A stretch of DNA of 33,770 nt from JACQAI01 sp035507915. Its GTDB lineage: Bacteria; Pseudomonadota; Alphaproteobacteria; Elsterales; Elsteraceae. Position 1 is the stretch's first letter. Each line of letters opens with the position of its first letter. Below the pieces are notes generated by a model that was not told where the DNA came from, did no database searches, and saw only the letters and a list, made by a program, of their open reading frames with translations. Of the stretch, positions 1 to 8,770 are shown piece by piece. The stretch is from positions 1 to 33,770 of the forward strand of contig DATJNS010000387.1 in the NCBI GenBank assembly GCA_035507915.1. The letters run 5' to 3'. The position numbers and the translations under genes were made by a program.

Positions 1-1
1 C

Positions 2-895
2 AAGCCGACCGCCGCGACGGTGCCGGCCGGCAACGCGCTGACCGCCGCCGAGGTCCAGAGCGTGATCGTCCAGGCGCTCGGCGTGGCGTTCGACGCGCGC
101 GCGCAGATCCGCCAGCCGCTCAACAGCTTCGCCCAGGTCACGGCCACCGTGGTCGACACCAACGGCAACATCCTGGGGCTGGCGCGCACGCCCGACGCGG
201 CGATCTTCGGCACCGACGTCGCGGTGCAGAAGGCACGCACCGTGGCGTTCTTCTCGCAGAACACCGCCGGCGCCACGCTGAGCGCCGCCAGCGCCAGCAT
301 CGCGAGCTACGTCACCAACAGCACGATCTTCTTCGGCGCGAACGAATTCGCCAACGGCACCGCCTGGACGCCGCGCGCGCTCGGCAACATCTCGCGGCCG
401 TTCTATCCCGACGGCATCGACGCCAATGCCAACGGTCCGCTATCGCGCCCGTTCGCGAGCTGGAGCGTGTTCACCGACGGCCTGCAGCTCGACCTGGTGA
501 GCGGCAACATCATCGCGCTCGCCGGCGGCGCGGCGCCGGGCGCCGAGGCGTGCGGCGGGCCGCAGGCGTTCGGCGGCGCCGGCGGGCTGCCGCTGGTCGG
601 CGCCGCCGGCCAGACCGCGCTCGCCAACGGCATCCAGATCTTCGCCGGCGGCGTGCCGATCTATCGCGGCGCCGTGCTGGTCGGCGCGGTCGGCGTCTCG
701 GGCGACGGCATCGATCAGGACGACCTCGTGTCGTTCCTCGGGCTGGCGCGCGCCGGCGGCGCGATCTCGAACGCGCCCATGGCGATCCGCGCCGACAACC
801 TGAACCCGCTGGGCGACGGCAACCTGCGCTACGTGAACTGTCCGACCCAGCCGTTCCTCGACAGCACGGCGCAAAATGTCTGCAACGGGCTCTGA
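2..895 (+). CDS. GlcG/HbpS-family heme-binding protein, 5'-truncated by the window edge
   Basis: The reading frame is open from base 2 to the TGA at 893-895, with no ATG near the edge, so the true start lies upstream; an in-frame GTG at 20 is probably internal. The visible part (about 297 residues) opens with a GlcG/HbpS-type helix (LTAAEVQSVI), then a strand motif VVDTNGNILGLAR and the conserved VQKARTVAFFS. Near the end comes GGVPIYRGAVLVGAVGVSGDG followed by DQDD, the other family hallmark. Between them is a long Ala/Gly-rich insert, so it is larger than the usual 140-residue GlcG domain. It has three cysteines near the C-terminus but no CxxCH. Family members bind heme or small ligands, often outside the cytoplasm. 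The next gene starts 3 bases downstream, so it probably shares an operon with the barrel-like and decaheme genes. Its function here is inferred. Confidence 0.75.
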   Translation, partial: KPTAATVPAGNALTAAEVQSVIVQALGVAFDARAQIRQPLNSFAQVTATVVDTNGNILGLARTPDAAIFGTDVAVQKARTVAFFSQNTAGATLSAASASIASYVTNSTIFFGANEFANGTAWTPRALGNISRPFYPDGIDANANGPLSRPFASWSVFTDGLQLDLVSGNIIALAGGAAPGAEACGGPQAFGGAGGLPLVGAAGQTALANGIQIFAGGVPIYRGAVLVGAVGVSGDGIDQDDLVSFLGLARAGGAISNAPMAIRADNLNPLGDGNLRYVNCPTQPFLDSTAQNVCNGL

Positions 896-898
896 ACC

Positions 899-2788
899 AT
901 GACCGCGCCCCGCATCCTCGGTCTCCTCGCGGCGCTCGCGCTGGGTGCGCTGGCGCTCCCCGCGCGCGCGGCCGATCCGGCGTCGGCGCCCGACAGCGGG
1001 ACGACGCCCGGCAGCGTGACGGCGCAGGCACCGGACCCCAACGCGCCGCCGGCGGCGCCGGCTGCCGCCCCGTCGGAGACGCCGGTGGCCGAGCCCGAGC
1101 GGCGACGCCCGGGCGAGCCGCCGCCGAGCGAGGCAGTGCCGCCGGTCACCAATCCGGACGCCGTGCCGCCGCCGCAGCCGCTGCTGCCGGGCGAGTTCAT
1201 CCCGCTGCCCGATCGCTGGCGCATCACCGACACGCTCGGGGTCACGCGCCAGCACGTCTACGACCCCTACAATCCGAACGTGCTGAAGGGCGATCGGCCG
1301 ATCTTCGGCAACGACTGGTTCTTCAATTTCGAGGCGATCTCCGACAGCCTCTACGAGCCGCGCCGCGTGCCGACGCCGACCAGCTTCGGGGTCGCGGCGC
1401 AGCCGGGCTCGCTCAATACGTTCGGCCATTCGACCCAGTACATCTTCAACCAGAACCTGCTCACCACCTTCGAGCTGATCAAGGGCGACACCTCGTTCAA
1501 GCCGCCCGACTTCGAGCTGCGGCTGACGCCGGTGTTCAACTATCAGTCGGCGCACGCCGAGGAACGCGGCGCGCTGTTCGCCAATCCCGCCGCCGGCGTC
1601 GATCGCGACAACGAGTTCGTCGGGCTGCAGGAAGGCTTCGTCGACTTCCACATCCGCAACGTGTCGGAGCGCTACGACTTCGATTCCGTGCGCGTCGGCA
1701 TCCAGCCCTTCTCGACCGACTTCCGCGGCTTCCTGTTCCAGGACGACCAGCTGGGCATCCGCTTCTTCGGCAACCGCGACACCAACCGCTGGCAATACAA
1801 CCTGGCCTATTTCCGGCGCGTCGAGAAGGACACCAACAGCGGGCTCAACGACATCGGCATGCCGCTGCGCCAGGACGACATCTTCGTCGTCAACGTCTAC
1901 CGCCAGGACCTGCCGGTGACCGGCTACACCTCGCAGCTCACCTTCGTGCGCAACTCCAACCGCGAGGCCGGCGAGCAGTTCTACGACACCAACGGCTTCC
2001 TGGTGCGGCCGTCGGTGCTGGGCGACGAGCGCGGCGCGAACTACGACGTCAACTATCTCGGCTACAACGGCGACGGCCATTTCGGCCGCATCAACCTGAC
2101 GACGTCGGGCTATTTCGCGTTCGGCACCACCAGCCACAACCCGTTCCTCGGCACGCCCAACAGCGGCCAGAACATCCGCGCCTTCTTCGCCGCCGCCGAG
2201 CCCTCGATCGATTTCGACTGGGCGCGCGTCCGGCTGTCCGGCCTGTTCGCCAGCGGCGACTCGAACCCGTACGGCAAGACGGCGACCGGCTTCGACGCCA
2301 TCCGCGAGAACCCGATCTTCGCCGGCGCCGACTCGAGCTACTGGATCCGCCAGGCGATCCCGCTGATCGGCGGCGGCGGCGTCACCCTGTCGGGCCGCAA
2401 CGGCCTCCTGCCCGACCTGCGCTCGTCGATCGACCAGGGCCAGTCGAACTTCGTCAATCCGGGCCTGTTCCTCGGCGGCATCGGCTCCGACTTCGACCTC
2501 ACGCCCGAGCTGCGCCTCTCGACCAACGCCAACTATCTCGCCTTCGCCGACACCCAGCCGCTCGAGGCGCTGCGCCAGCAGGCCAACATCGCCAACTCGA
2601 TCGGCTACGACCTGTCGGCCTCGTTGATCTATCGGCCGCTGTTCTCCAACAACGTCACGATGCGGCTGTCCGGCGCGGTCCTGCTGCCGGGCGAGGGCTT
2701 GCGCGATCTCTACAACACCAGCAGCGCGACGCTCTCCGGCGGGCGCTATCTCTACTCCGTGCTCGCCAACCTGATCCTCACCTACTAG
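899..2788 (+). CDS. Putative outer-membrane beta-barrel (porin-like) protein next to a decaheme cytochrome
   Basis: The 629-residue product starts at an ATG 3 bases after the previous stop. It has a Sec signal peptide (hydrophobic core LLAALALGALALPARA, cleavage near residue 24), then about 70 residues rich in Pro and Ala. The remaining ~530 residues alternate polar and aromatic positions, with many Asn, Asp, Phe and Tyr, as in amphipathic barrel strands. The last residues are LILTY; a terminal aromatic residue is typical of proteins inserted by the Bam machinery. There is no cysteine anywhere, so no heme and no CxxC of the MtrB type. The decaheme gene follows after 7 bases. The simplest reading is a porin-type sheath or partner for that cytochrome, by analogy with MtrB, PioB and Omb proteins. 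I do not recognise a named family, and the barrel call rests on composition, signal peptide and C-terminus. Confidence 0.6.
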   Translation: MTAPRILGLLAALALGALALPARAADPASAPDSGTTPGSVTAQAPDPNAPPAAPAAAPSETPVAEPERRRPGEPPPSEAVPPVTNPDAVPPPQPLLPGEFIPLPDRWRITDTLGVTRQHVYDPYNPNVLKGDRPIFGNDWFFNFEAISDSLYEPRRVPTPTSFGVAAQPGSLNTFGHSTQYIFNQNLLTTFELIKGDTSFKPPDFELRLTPVFNYQSAHAEERGALFANPAAGVDRDNEFVGLQEGFVDFHIRNVSERYDFDSVRVGIQPFSTDFRGFLFQDDQLGIRFFGNRDTNRWQYNLAYFRRVEKDTNSGLNDIGMPLRQDDIFVVNVYRQDLPVTGYTSQLTFVRNSNREAGEQFYDTNGFLVRPSVLGDERGANYDVNYLGYNGDGHFGRINLTTSGYFAFGTTSHNPFLGTPNSGQNIRAFFAAAEPSIDFDWARVRLSGLFASGDSNPYGKTATGFDAIRENPIFAGADSSYWIRQAIPLIGGGGVTLSGRNGLLPDLRSSIDQGQSNFVNPGLFLGGIGSDFDLTPELRLSTNANYLAFADTQPLEALRQQANIANSIGYDLSASLIYRPLFSNNVTMRLSGAVLLPGEGLRDLYNTSSATLSGGRYLYSVLANLILTY

Positions 2789-2795
2789 GTGCCGG

Positions 2796-5700
2796 ATGGT
2801 GCGCGGTCTTCTTCTCGCCCTCTGCTCGGCCCTCTGCCTGACCGTCGCCTCCGGCGCACGCGCGGACCAGGCCAGCGCACCGCCCGCGCCGGCGACCCAG
2901 ACCCAGGCCGCCGCTTCGATGAAGAGCATGGGCTGCATGACCTGTCACACGCGCTCCGACGAGCCGACCATGCACGCCAATGCCGGCGTGATCCTCGGCT
3001 GCGCGGACTGTCACGGCGGCAATCCCGCGATCGCGCGGCCCGAAGGCGCCACGCGCGGCGACCCCGCCTATCGCGCGGCGCTCGACCAGGCGCACGTGCA
3101 GCCGCGCTTCCCGGAGGTCTGGCACTACCCGTCGAGCGCCAATCCGGAACGCACCTACACCTGGCTCAACAAGGAGTCGCCCGCCTTCATCCGCTTCATG
3201 AACCCGAGCGACTACCGGATCGCGCGCGAGGCCTGCGGCGCCTGCCACCTGCCGATCATCCAGGCCGCCGAGCGCAGCCTGATGGCGACCGTCGCGATGT
3301 TCTGGGGCGGCGCGTCGTACAACAACGGCATCCTGCCCTACAAGAACTACGTGCTCGGCGAGGGCTACACGCGCGACGGCCAGCCCGCGAAGCTGATCGC
3401 GCCGGTCAAGCCGACGCCGGAGATGACGCGCAAGCACAGCCTGCTGCCCGAGCTGTGGCCGCTGCCGGCGTGGGAGACCGTGCCGCCGGGTGACGTCTTC
3501 CGCGTGTTCGAGCGCGGCGGCCGCAACATCGTTTCGCAGTTCCCCGAGATCGGCAATCCCGACTCGCTCGGTCTGCAGGCGCGCCTCGAGGAGCCCGGGC
3601 GCCCCGACCTGCGCCAGTCCAACCGCGGCCCCGGCACCGGCCTCCGGGTGGCGATCCCGGTGCTCAACATCACCAAGACGCGCCTCAACGATCCCGTCAT
3701 GTGGTTCCTCGGCACCAACGATCAGCCGGGCGACTACCGCAGCTCGGGCTGCGCCGCCTGCCACGTCATCTATGCCAACGATCGCGACGTCAAGCACGCC
3801 GGACCCTACGCGCAATATGGCAGCCTCGGCACCAGCATCACGGTCGATCCGACGATCTCGAAGACCGAGTCCGGCCACCCGCTGCAGCACCAGTTCACCA
3901 GCGCGATCCCGACCAGCCAGTGCATGGTGTGCCACATGCACCAGCCCAACATCTTCCTCAACAGCATGTTGGGCTACACGATGTACGACTACGAGTCGGA
4001 CGCGCCCAAGATGTTCCCGGCGCATCAGAAGTTTCCGACCGACGACGAGATGGCCGCGATCCTCAAGCGCAACCCGGAGGAAGCCGCGATCCGCGGCAAG
4101 TGGGGCGACGTCCACTTCCTCGAGAAGGTCAGCGAGCTCAACCCGAAGCTCAAGGACACGCAGTTCGCCGACTATCACGGCCACGGCTGGAACTTCCGCG
4201 CCGTCTTCAAGCGCGATCGCAAGGGCGAGCTGCTCGACGCGCGCGGCAACATCATCTCGAACGACGATCCGGAGAAGTTCAAGAAGGCCGTGCATCTGTC
4301 GTCGATCCACGTCGATCTCGGCATGCAGTGCGTCGACTGCCACTTCAGCCAGGACGCCCACGGCAACGGCCACATCTACGGCGAGGTCGCGGCGGCGATC
4401 GAGATAACCTGCGTCGACTGCCACGGCACGGTGGACGCCTATCCGACCCTGCACACCAGCGGCCCGGCGGCGCCGCCGAGCGGCGACGACCTGTCCTTGC
4501 TGCGCACGCCGGACGGCCGCGCGCGTTTCGAGTGGCGCGGCAAGAAGCTCTACCAGCGCTCGGCGCTCTACCCGAACCTCGAGTGGGAGGTCTCGCTGGT
4601 CAAGGATTCGGTCGACCCGACGAGCCCGAGATACAATCCGAAGGCGGCGCGCGCCAAGTTGATGAGCAAGGGCACGTCGATGGCATGGGGGCCCGGCGTG
4701 GCGTCCGACCAGCGCGCGCACGGCAACGACGAGATGACGTGCTACACCTGCCACCTGTCGTGGACGACGAGCTGCGGCGGCTGCCATCTGCCGATCCAGG
4801 CCGACTGGAAGACCGAGCGGCACCACTATGAGGGCGGCGAGACCCGCAACTTCGCGACCTACAATCCGCAGATCGCGCGCGACGATATGTTCCAGCTCGG
4901 CCGCCACGGCACGATCAAGGGCAACGTGATCGCGCCGATACGCTCGAGCTCGGCGCTCATCCTGTCGTCGACCAATATCAACCGCGAGCGCATCTACATC
5001 CAGCAGCCGCCGGTGTCGGCGGCCGGCTTCTCGAGCCAGGCCTTCGCGCCGCACTACCCGCACACCGAGCGCAAGACCGAGACCAAGACCTGCACCGACT
5101 GCCACCTGTCGGAAGCCAACGACAACAACGCGATCATGGCGCAGCTGCTGTTGCAGGGGACCAACTACATCAACTTCGTCGGGCTGAACGCCTGGGTCGG
5201 GCAGGAGAGCGGCTTCCAGGCGGTGCGCGTTACCGAGTGGGACGAGCCGCAGGCGGTGATCGGCAGCTACCTGCACCGCTACGCCTATCCGCAGTGGTAC
5301 CAGGAGCATCTGGCGCGCGGCCGCGAGCTCACCGAGGCCCACGGCCATTCGAGCGGTCCGGTCGGCTGCCTGCAGCTGCGCGGCGAGTATCTCTACGTCG
5401 CCGAAGGGGCGGACGGCATGCAGGCGTTCGACGTCGCCAGCATCGCGAACAAGGGCTTCTCGGAGCGCATCATCACGGCGCCGTTCTCGCCCTTGGGCCA
5501 CGACACCCACATCGCGTCGAAGAACGCCACCTGCGTCGCGCTGCCGACCGATCAGCCGATCAACCCGGGCCGCAACGCCAAGCCCATCATGGCGACCGAC
5601 AACCAGGAGCAGGCGCTGCACCCGATCTACCACTACGCCTTCATCACCGATTCCCAGGAAGGCCTGATCGCGACCAACGTCGACACGCTCCAGGACGGCG

Positions 5701-6587
5701 AGCCGCGCAACAACTTCTTCACCCGCGCGCTGACCTGGAACGAGGGCGGCGTGCTGAACGGCGCGCGCCATCTCACCATCGCGGGCACCTATTTCTACAT
5801 CGCCGCCGACGCCGGCGTGGTCGTGCTCGACATGAACGATCCCCTGAAGCCGCGCCTCGTCACCGTCATCAAGCTGCCCGACGTGCGCGCGACCGCGCTC
5901 CAGTTCCGCTATCTGTTCGCGCTCGACCGCGACGGCATGGTCACGATCGACGTCACCGATCCCGAGCATCCGCGCGTCGTCGAAGGCTCGCGCGTGCCGC
6001 TCAAGGACGCCCGCCGGGTCTATGTCGCGCGCACCTACGCCTACGTGGCGGCGCGCGACGAGGGGCTCGTGATCGTCGACGTCGAGCAGCCCGAGCAGCC
6101 GAAGATCTACATGAAGTACACCGCCGATGGCGCGCTCGACGACGCGCGCGACGTCGTGGTCGCCAGCACCAACGCGTCGGCGTTCGCCTATGTCGCCGAC
6201 GGCAAGAACGGCCTCAAGGTCATCCAGCTGACCTCGCCCGACAGCCAGCCCGACTACTACGGCTTCTCGCCCGAGCCCAAGCCCGAGCTGATCGCCTGGT
6301 ACAAGACCGCGGCGCCGGCGACCGCGCTGTCGAAGGGCCTCGACCGCGACCGCGCGGTCGACGAGAGCGGCAATCAGATCGCGGTGTTCGGCCGCATCGG
6401 CTCGCGGCCGTTCACGCTCGACGAGCAGCGCCAGCTCTACATGGGGCCGAACGGCAAGCCGTTCTTCGTCACCGACCAGGTGCGCGACCAGGATTTCGTC
6501 GGTCCGACCGTGAAGACGGCGCGCCCGGCGCCGCTCGGCGGCCCGGTGGTGCGCCGCGCGCCGCGCGACCCCGTCGAGGTGCATTGA
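2796..6587 (+). CDS. Decaheme c-type cytochrome with C-terminal LVIVD-repeat domain
   Basis: The ATG at 2796 begins a 1263-residue protein with a Sec signal peptide (LLLALCSALCLTVASGARA). Ten CxxCH heme-attachment motifs are present, with first cysteines at about residues 47, 69, 147, 319, 376, 512, 539, 649, 660 and 766. They form two N-terminal pairs and clusters separated by long stretches, and extra His residues could be distal ligands. From about residue 855 to 1145 there are no hemes; instead repeats such as YLYVAEGADGMQAFDV, VVVLDMNDPLKP, MVTIDVTDPEHP and LVIVDVEQPEQP appear. These match LVIVD repeats, which are thought to build a beta-propeller. The protein is exported and probably acts in electron transfer in the periplasm or at the outer surface. 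It is too long for MtrA or PioA. Its redox partner is unknown; the upstream barrel-like protein is the obvious candidate. Confidence 0.85.
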   Translation: MVRGLLLALCSALCLTVASGARADQASAPPAPATQTQAAASMKSMGCMTCHTRSDEPTMHANAGVILGCADCHGGNPAIARPEGATRGDPAYRAALDQAHVQPRFPEVWHYPSSANPERTYTWLNKESPAFIRFMNPSDYRIAREACGACHLPIIQAAERSLMATVAMFWGGASYNNGILPYKNYVLGEGYTRDGQPAKLIAPVKPTPEMTRKHSLLPELWPLPAWETVPPGDVFRVFERGGRNIVSQFPEIGNPDSLGLQARLEEPGRPDLRQSNRGPGTGLRVAIPVLNITKTRLNDPVMWFLGTNDQPGDYRSSGCAACHVIYANDRDVKHAGPYAQYGSLGTSITVDPTISKTESGHPLQHQFTSAIPTSQCMVCHMHQPNIFLNSMLGYTMYDYESDAPKMFPAHQKFPTDDEMAAILKRNPEEAAIRGKWGDVHFLEKVSELNPKLKDTQFADYHGHGWNFRAVFKRDRKGELLDARGNIISNDDPEKFKKAVHLSSIHVDLGMQCVDCHFSQDAHGNGHIYGEVAAAIEITCVDCHGTVDAYPTLHTSGPAAPPSGDDLSLLRTPDGRARFEWRGKKLYQRSALYPNLEWEVSLVKDSVDPTSPRYNPKAARAKLMSKGTSMAWGPGVASDQRAHGNDEMTCYTCHLSWTTSCGGCHLPIQADWKTERHHYEGGETRNFATYNPQIARDDMFQLGRHGTIKGNVIAPIRSSSALILSSTNINRERIYIQQPPVSAAGFSSQAFAPHYPHTERKTETKTCTDCHLSEANDNNAIMAQLLLQGTNYINFVGLNAWVGQESGFQAVRVTEWDEPQAVIGSYLHRYAYPQWYQEHLARGRELTEAHGHSSGPVGCLQLRGEYLYVAEGADGMQAFDVASIANKGFSERIITAPFSPLGHDTHIASKNATCVALPTDQPINPGRNAKPIMATDNQEQALHPIYHYAFITDSQEGLIATNVDTLQDGEPRNNFFTRALTWNEGGVLNGARHLTIAGTYFYIAADAGVVVLDMNDPLKPRLVTVIKLPDVRATALQFRYLFALDRDGMVTIDVTDPEHPRVVEGSRVPLKDARRVYVARTYAYVAARDEGLVIVDVEQPEQPKIYMKYTADGALDDARDVVVASTNASAFAYVADGKNGLKVIQLTSPDSQPDYYGFSPEPKPELIAWYKTAAPATALSKGLDRDRAVDESGNQIAVFGRIGSRPFTLDEQRQLYMGPNGKPFFVTDQVRDQDFVGPTVKTARPAPLGGPVVRRAPRDPVEVH

Positions 6588-6600
6588 CGATCGACGGGCG

Positions 6601-6609
6601 TGCTATGAT
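6601..6609 (+). promoter_or_regulatory. Candidate extended -10 promoter for the VOC gene at 6633
   Basis: TGCTATGAT matches the extended -10 form TGnTATAAT with one change. It lies just after the decaheme stop codon. A TTGACG at 6584-6589 is only 14 bases upstream, too close for a standard -35, so the call rests on the extended -10. Transcription would begin near 6616, just before the strong ribosome site GGGAGG (6619-6624), leaving a very short leader. Tentative. Confidence 0.3.
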
Positions 6610-6632
6610 GGTCGCCTAGGGAGGTTCGGGCG

Positions 6633-7106
6633 ATGGCGATCCAGCGAACCGGCCACGTGGCCATCCGGGTGCGTGACCTCGACGTCACCCGGGCGTTCTA
6701 CCGCGACGTGCTCGGCATGACGGTCGCGAGCGACCAGCCCGGGCGCGCCGTGTTCTTCCGCTTCGACAAATACCACCACGATCTGGTGGCGTTCAAAGCC
6801 GGCGAGGACATCGGCCCGGCCAGCCCGCGTCATGCCGGCGTGCTGCACATCGCGTTCGTCGCCGAGGACTTCGAGACCGTCCGGGGCTTCTACCGACGCC
6901 TCACCGCGCACGGCATCCCGGTGCGCTGCACCGACCACGGCTTCACCAAGAGCATCTATTTCTCCGATCCCGACGGCATCGAGCTCGAGATCTACGTCGA
7001 GGTGCCGGAGTACGACTACCTGGCCAAGGGCCTCGGCGTGCGCGAGCCGTTCGACATCGAGTCGCCGACCGCCGCCGTGCCGCTGCTCGCGCCGACCGCA
7101 TCCTAG
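6633..7106 (+). CDS. VOC-family protein (glyoxalase / extradiol dioxygenase fold)
   Basis: The 157-residue protein starts at ATG 6633, supported by GGGAGG at 6619-6624 about 8 bases upstream. It is a single two-module VOC domain. The three usual metal ligands are visible: His8 in GHVAIRV, His72 in HIAFV, and a Glu near residue 119 in the DPDGIELEI segment. The YHHDLVAF stretch closes the first module, as in many ring-cleavage relatives. This suits a metal-dependent enzyme acting on a catechol-like or other vicinal oxygen substrate, but the fold also serves isomerases, epimerases and thiol transferases, so the reaction is not assigned. An HpaB-like monooxygenase and two further VOC genes within 3 kb favour aromatic breakdown. 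It lies 45 bases after the decaheme gene and may have its own promoter. Confidence 0.8.
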   Translation: MAIQRTGHVAIRVRDLDVTRAFYRDVLGMTVASDQPGRAVFFRFDKYHHDLVAFKAGEDIGPASPRHAGVLHIAFVAEDFETVRGFYRRLTAHGIPVRCTDHGFTKSIYFSDPDGIELEIYVEVPEYDYLAKGLGVREPFDIESPTAAVPLLAPTAS

Positions 7107-7300
7107 ACGGGGTCGGTCCAGCGACACGAGCACCCCCTGCTCATGTCACGAAAAATCCGCGACACGAGGGCCATGACCGTCGAAGCGCAGCCATGGCGAC
7201 ATGGACGGGGGACCCTTTTTGGAGCGCGGTCGCGGGGGAGGGCCTGCATCGGGCCTGGTGATGCAGGACGCGGCGCCGGGGCGGGATCGCGGCCGGGGCG
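7107..7300. other. Convergent intergenic region with a short direct repeat and a weak hairpin
   Basis: These 194 bases separate two converging genes and are the longest gene-free stretch in the window. A 10-base direct repeat GCGACACGAG lies at 7121-7130 and 7159-7168. A perfect 8-base inverted repeat CCTGCATC/GATGCAGG occupies 7243-7250 and 7260-7267 with a 9-base loop. No T-run follows on either strand, so it is not a textbook intrinsic terminator. I see no convincing gene here. Confidence 0.4.
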
Positions 7301-8764
7301 TCAGCGCGCCGGGTCGTCCGCGTCGGCCAGGAAATCGCGCACGCGATCCATCACCGCGTCCTTGGGGTAGAGCGCGCCGAGGATGCGCGCGCGGGTCAGC
7401 GGGTCGCTGGCGAAGAAGCGCTCGTAGAGCACCTGGCGGCTGCCGAACGCGCTGCCCGCGACGTCCCAGGCCAGGCGGAACAGCTTGACGCGGTCCCGCG
7501 CGCCCATCGCGTCGGTCGCCAGGAACTGCTCGATGTCGCCTTTGAGCGGGCCGTCGAAATCCGCCTCGCTCGGGGTCAAGAGGAGGCTGCTCGAGCCCAG
7601 GAGGTGCAAGAGCTCGATCATGCGCGGATAGGCGGTCATGAACAGGTTGCGGGTGCTCTCGATCGTCACCACCGCCGGGCACGCCACGCCCCACTGGTCG
7701 ATCGTGGCGTCCGCCTCGGCGGCGCGCATGCAGCCGCGCATCAGCTCGGTCTGCAGGATGAGCTCGCCGATGCGCTCCTCGGTGTGCGGCACCTGGGTGC
7801 TGCCCAGCGCCTGGGTCATCAAGAGCGCGATGCCGAGCACGAACTCGCACTTGGCGAGGTTCTTGGCGGCGCCCTGGTGGGCCGAGTGCGTGGCCGAGTG
7901 GGTGACCTGCTGGATGCGGTTGAGCCGGTCGACGTCGTAGAGCAGGAACACGCGCTCCCACGGCACCAGCACGTCGTCGAAGAAGACGATCGAGTCCATC
8001 TCCTCGAAGCGCGAGCCGAGCGGATGGTCGAAACGCGACCGGCCTAGATCGAAGCTGTCGCGGCACAGGAAGCGCAGGCCCCGGGTGCTGCACGGGATCG
8101 AGAAATTGACCGCGAACGGGCTGTGATTGTCGCCGTGCCGGGCGAAGCGCGGCGAGTAGACCGCGATCTCGTCCGACAGCGGGCCGAGCGTGGCGAGGAT
8201 GCGCGCGCCGCGCACGACGATGCCGGCGTCGGTCTCGCGCACCACCTCGAGCGCGGTGCCGCCCTCGAGATTGAAGACGCCCGACGCGGTCCGGCTGCGC
8301 TGCAGGTTGATCAGCGCGTGGGTCAGCGTGACGTCGTTCTCGCGCAGATATTCGACGTAGCGCCGCATGTTGGCGCCGAACTCCGGGCGCCGCTCGCCGA
8401 AGAAGTCGGCCGCCGCGCCCCACGCCGCGAAGGTGACGTTCATGAAGTCGGGCGCGCGGCCCATCATGCCGCAATGCGCGCGCGCCCAGGTCAGCATCAT
8501 GCGGCCGCGCGCCTCCAGCGCCTCGCGGCTGCGCGGCGCGTCGAGCGAGCGGCCGATCGGCTCCCCGGTGGTCGGCGACGGGCAGGTCATGACGTCGCGC
8601 AGCGCCGGGTCGTGCTGCATGTCGTAGAGCCGCGCGATCGAGCGCGCGCCGTTCGCCAGCCCGGGGTGCGTGGTGACGTCGCGCACCCGCTCGCCGCCGA
8701 GCCACACCTCGCGCTCCTGCGCCCGCAGGCCGTCGAGATACTGCTTTCCCGTGCGCGCCGGCAT
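7301..8764 (-). CDS. HpaB-family FADH2-dependent aromatic monooxygenase, oxygenase component
   Basis: The 487-residue product has the length and motifs of the 4-hydroxyphenylacetate 3-monooxygenase / chlorophenol monooxygenase family. The N-terminus has GKQYLDGL; then come GMMGRAPDF (family signature), DVTLTHALINLQ with the likely catalytic His, and a C-terminal acyl-CoA-dehydrogenase-like helical domain. Such enzymes use reduced FAD from a separate reductase (HpaC type) to hydroxylate phenols in the cytoplasm. No reductase gene is in the window, so it must come from elsewhere. It starts 6 bases after the stop of the VOC gene at 8771, so the two are probably one transcript: hydroxylation could supply a catechol for a VOC dioxygenase. 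The substrate is not predictable, because the family also includes pyrrole-2-carboxylate and chlorinated-phenol enzymes and 4-hydroxybutyryl-CoA dehydratases. Confidence 0.85.
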   Translation of the reverse strand: MPARTGKQYLDGLRAQEREVWLGGERVRDVTTHPGLANGARSIARLYDMQHDPALRDVMTCPSPTTGEPIGRSLDAPRSREALEARGRMMLTWARAHCGMMGRAPDFMNVTFAAWGAAADFFGERRPEFGANMRRYVEYLRENDVTLTHALINLQRSRTASGVFNLEGGTALEVVRETDAGIVVRGARILATLGPLSDEIAVYSPRFARHGDNHSPFAVNFSIPCSTRGLRFLCRDSFDLGRSRFDHPLGSRFEEMDSIVFFDDVLVPWERVFLLYDVDRLNRIQQVTHSATHSAHQGAAKNLAKCEFVLGIALLMTQALGSTQVPHTEERIGELILQTELMRGCMRAAEADATIDQWGVACPAVVTIESTRNLFMTAYPRMIELLHLLGSSSLLLTPSEADFDGPLKGDIEQFLATDAMGARDRVKLFRLAWDVAGSAFGSRQVLYERFFASDPLTRARILGALYPKDAVMDRVRDFLADADDPAR

Positions 8765-8770
8765 GGCGGC

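Noticed and set aside
5520..5545. Eleventh heme site in the decaheme protein near NATCVALP
   Set aside because: A lone Cys without a following CH does not match CxxCH or a known variant.
2778..6584. Very long open frame on the minus strand opposite the decaheme cytochrome
   Set aside because: The sense frame has a signal peptide and ten heme motifs; the antisense frame is a by-product of high GC and few stop codons, and its translation is low-complexity Arg/Ala/Val/Asp.
6584..6609. TTGACG / TATGAT as a standard sigma-70 promoter
   Set aside because: The gap is 14 bases instead of 16-18; only the extended -10 was kept as a candidate.
7243..7267. Hairpin as a terminator between the convergent VOC and HpaB-like genes
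   Set aside because: The stem is perfect but has no T-run on either side, so a terminator call is not supported.
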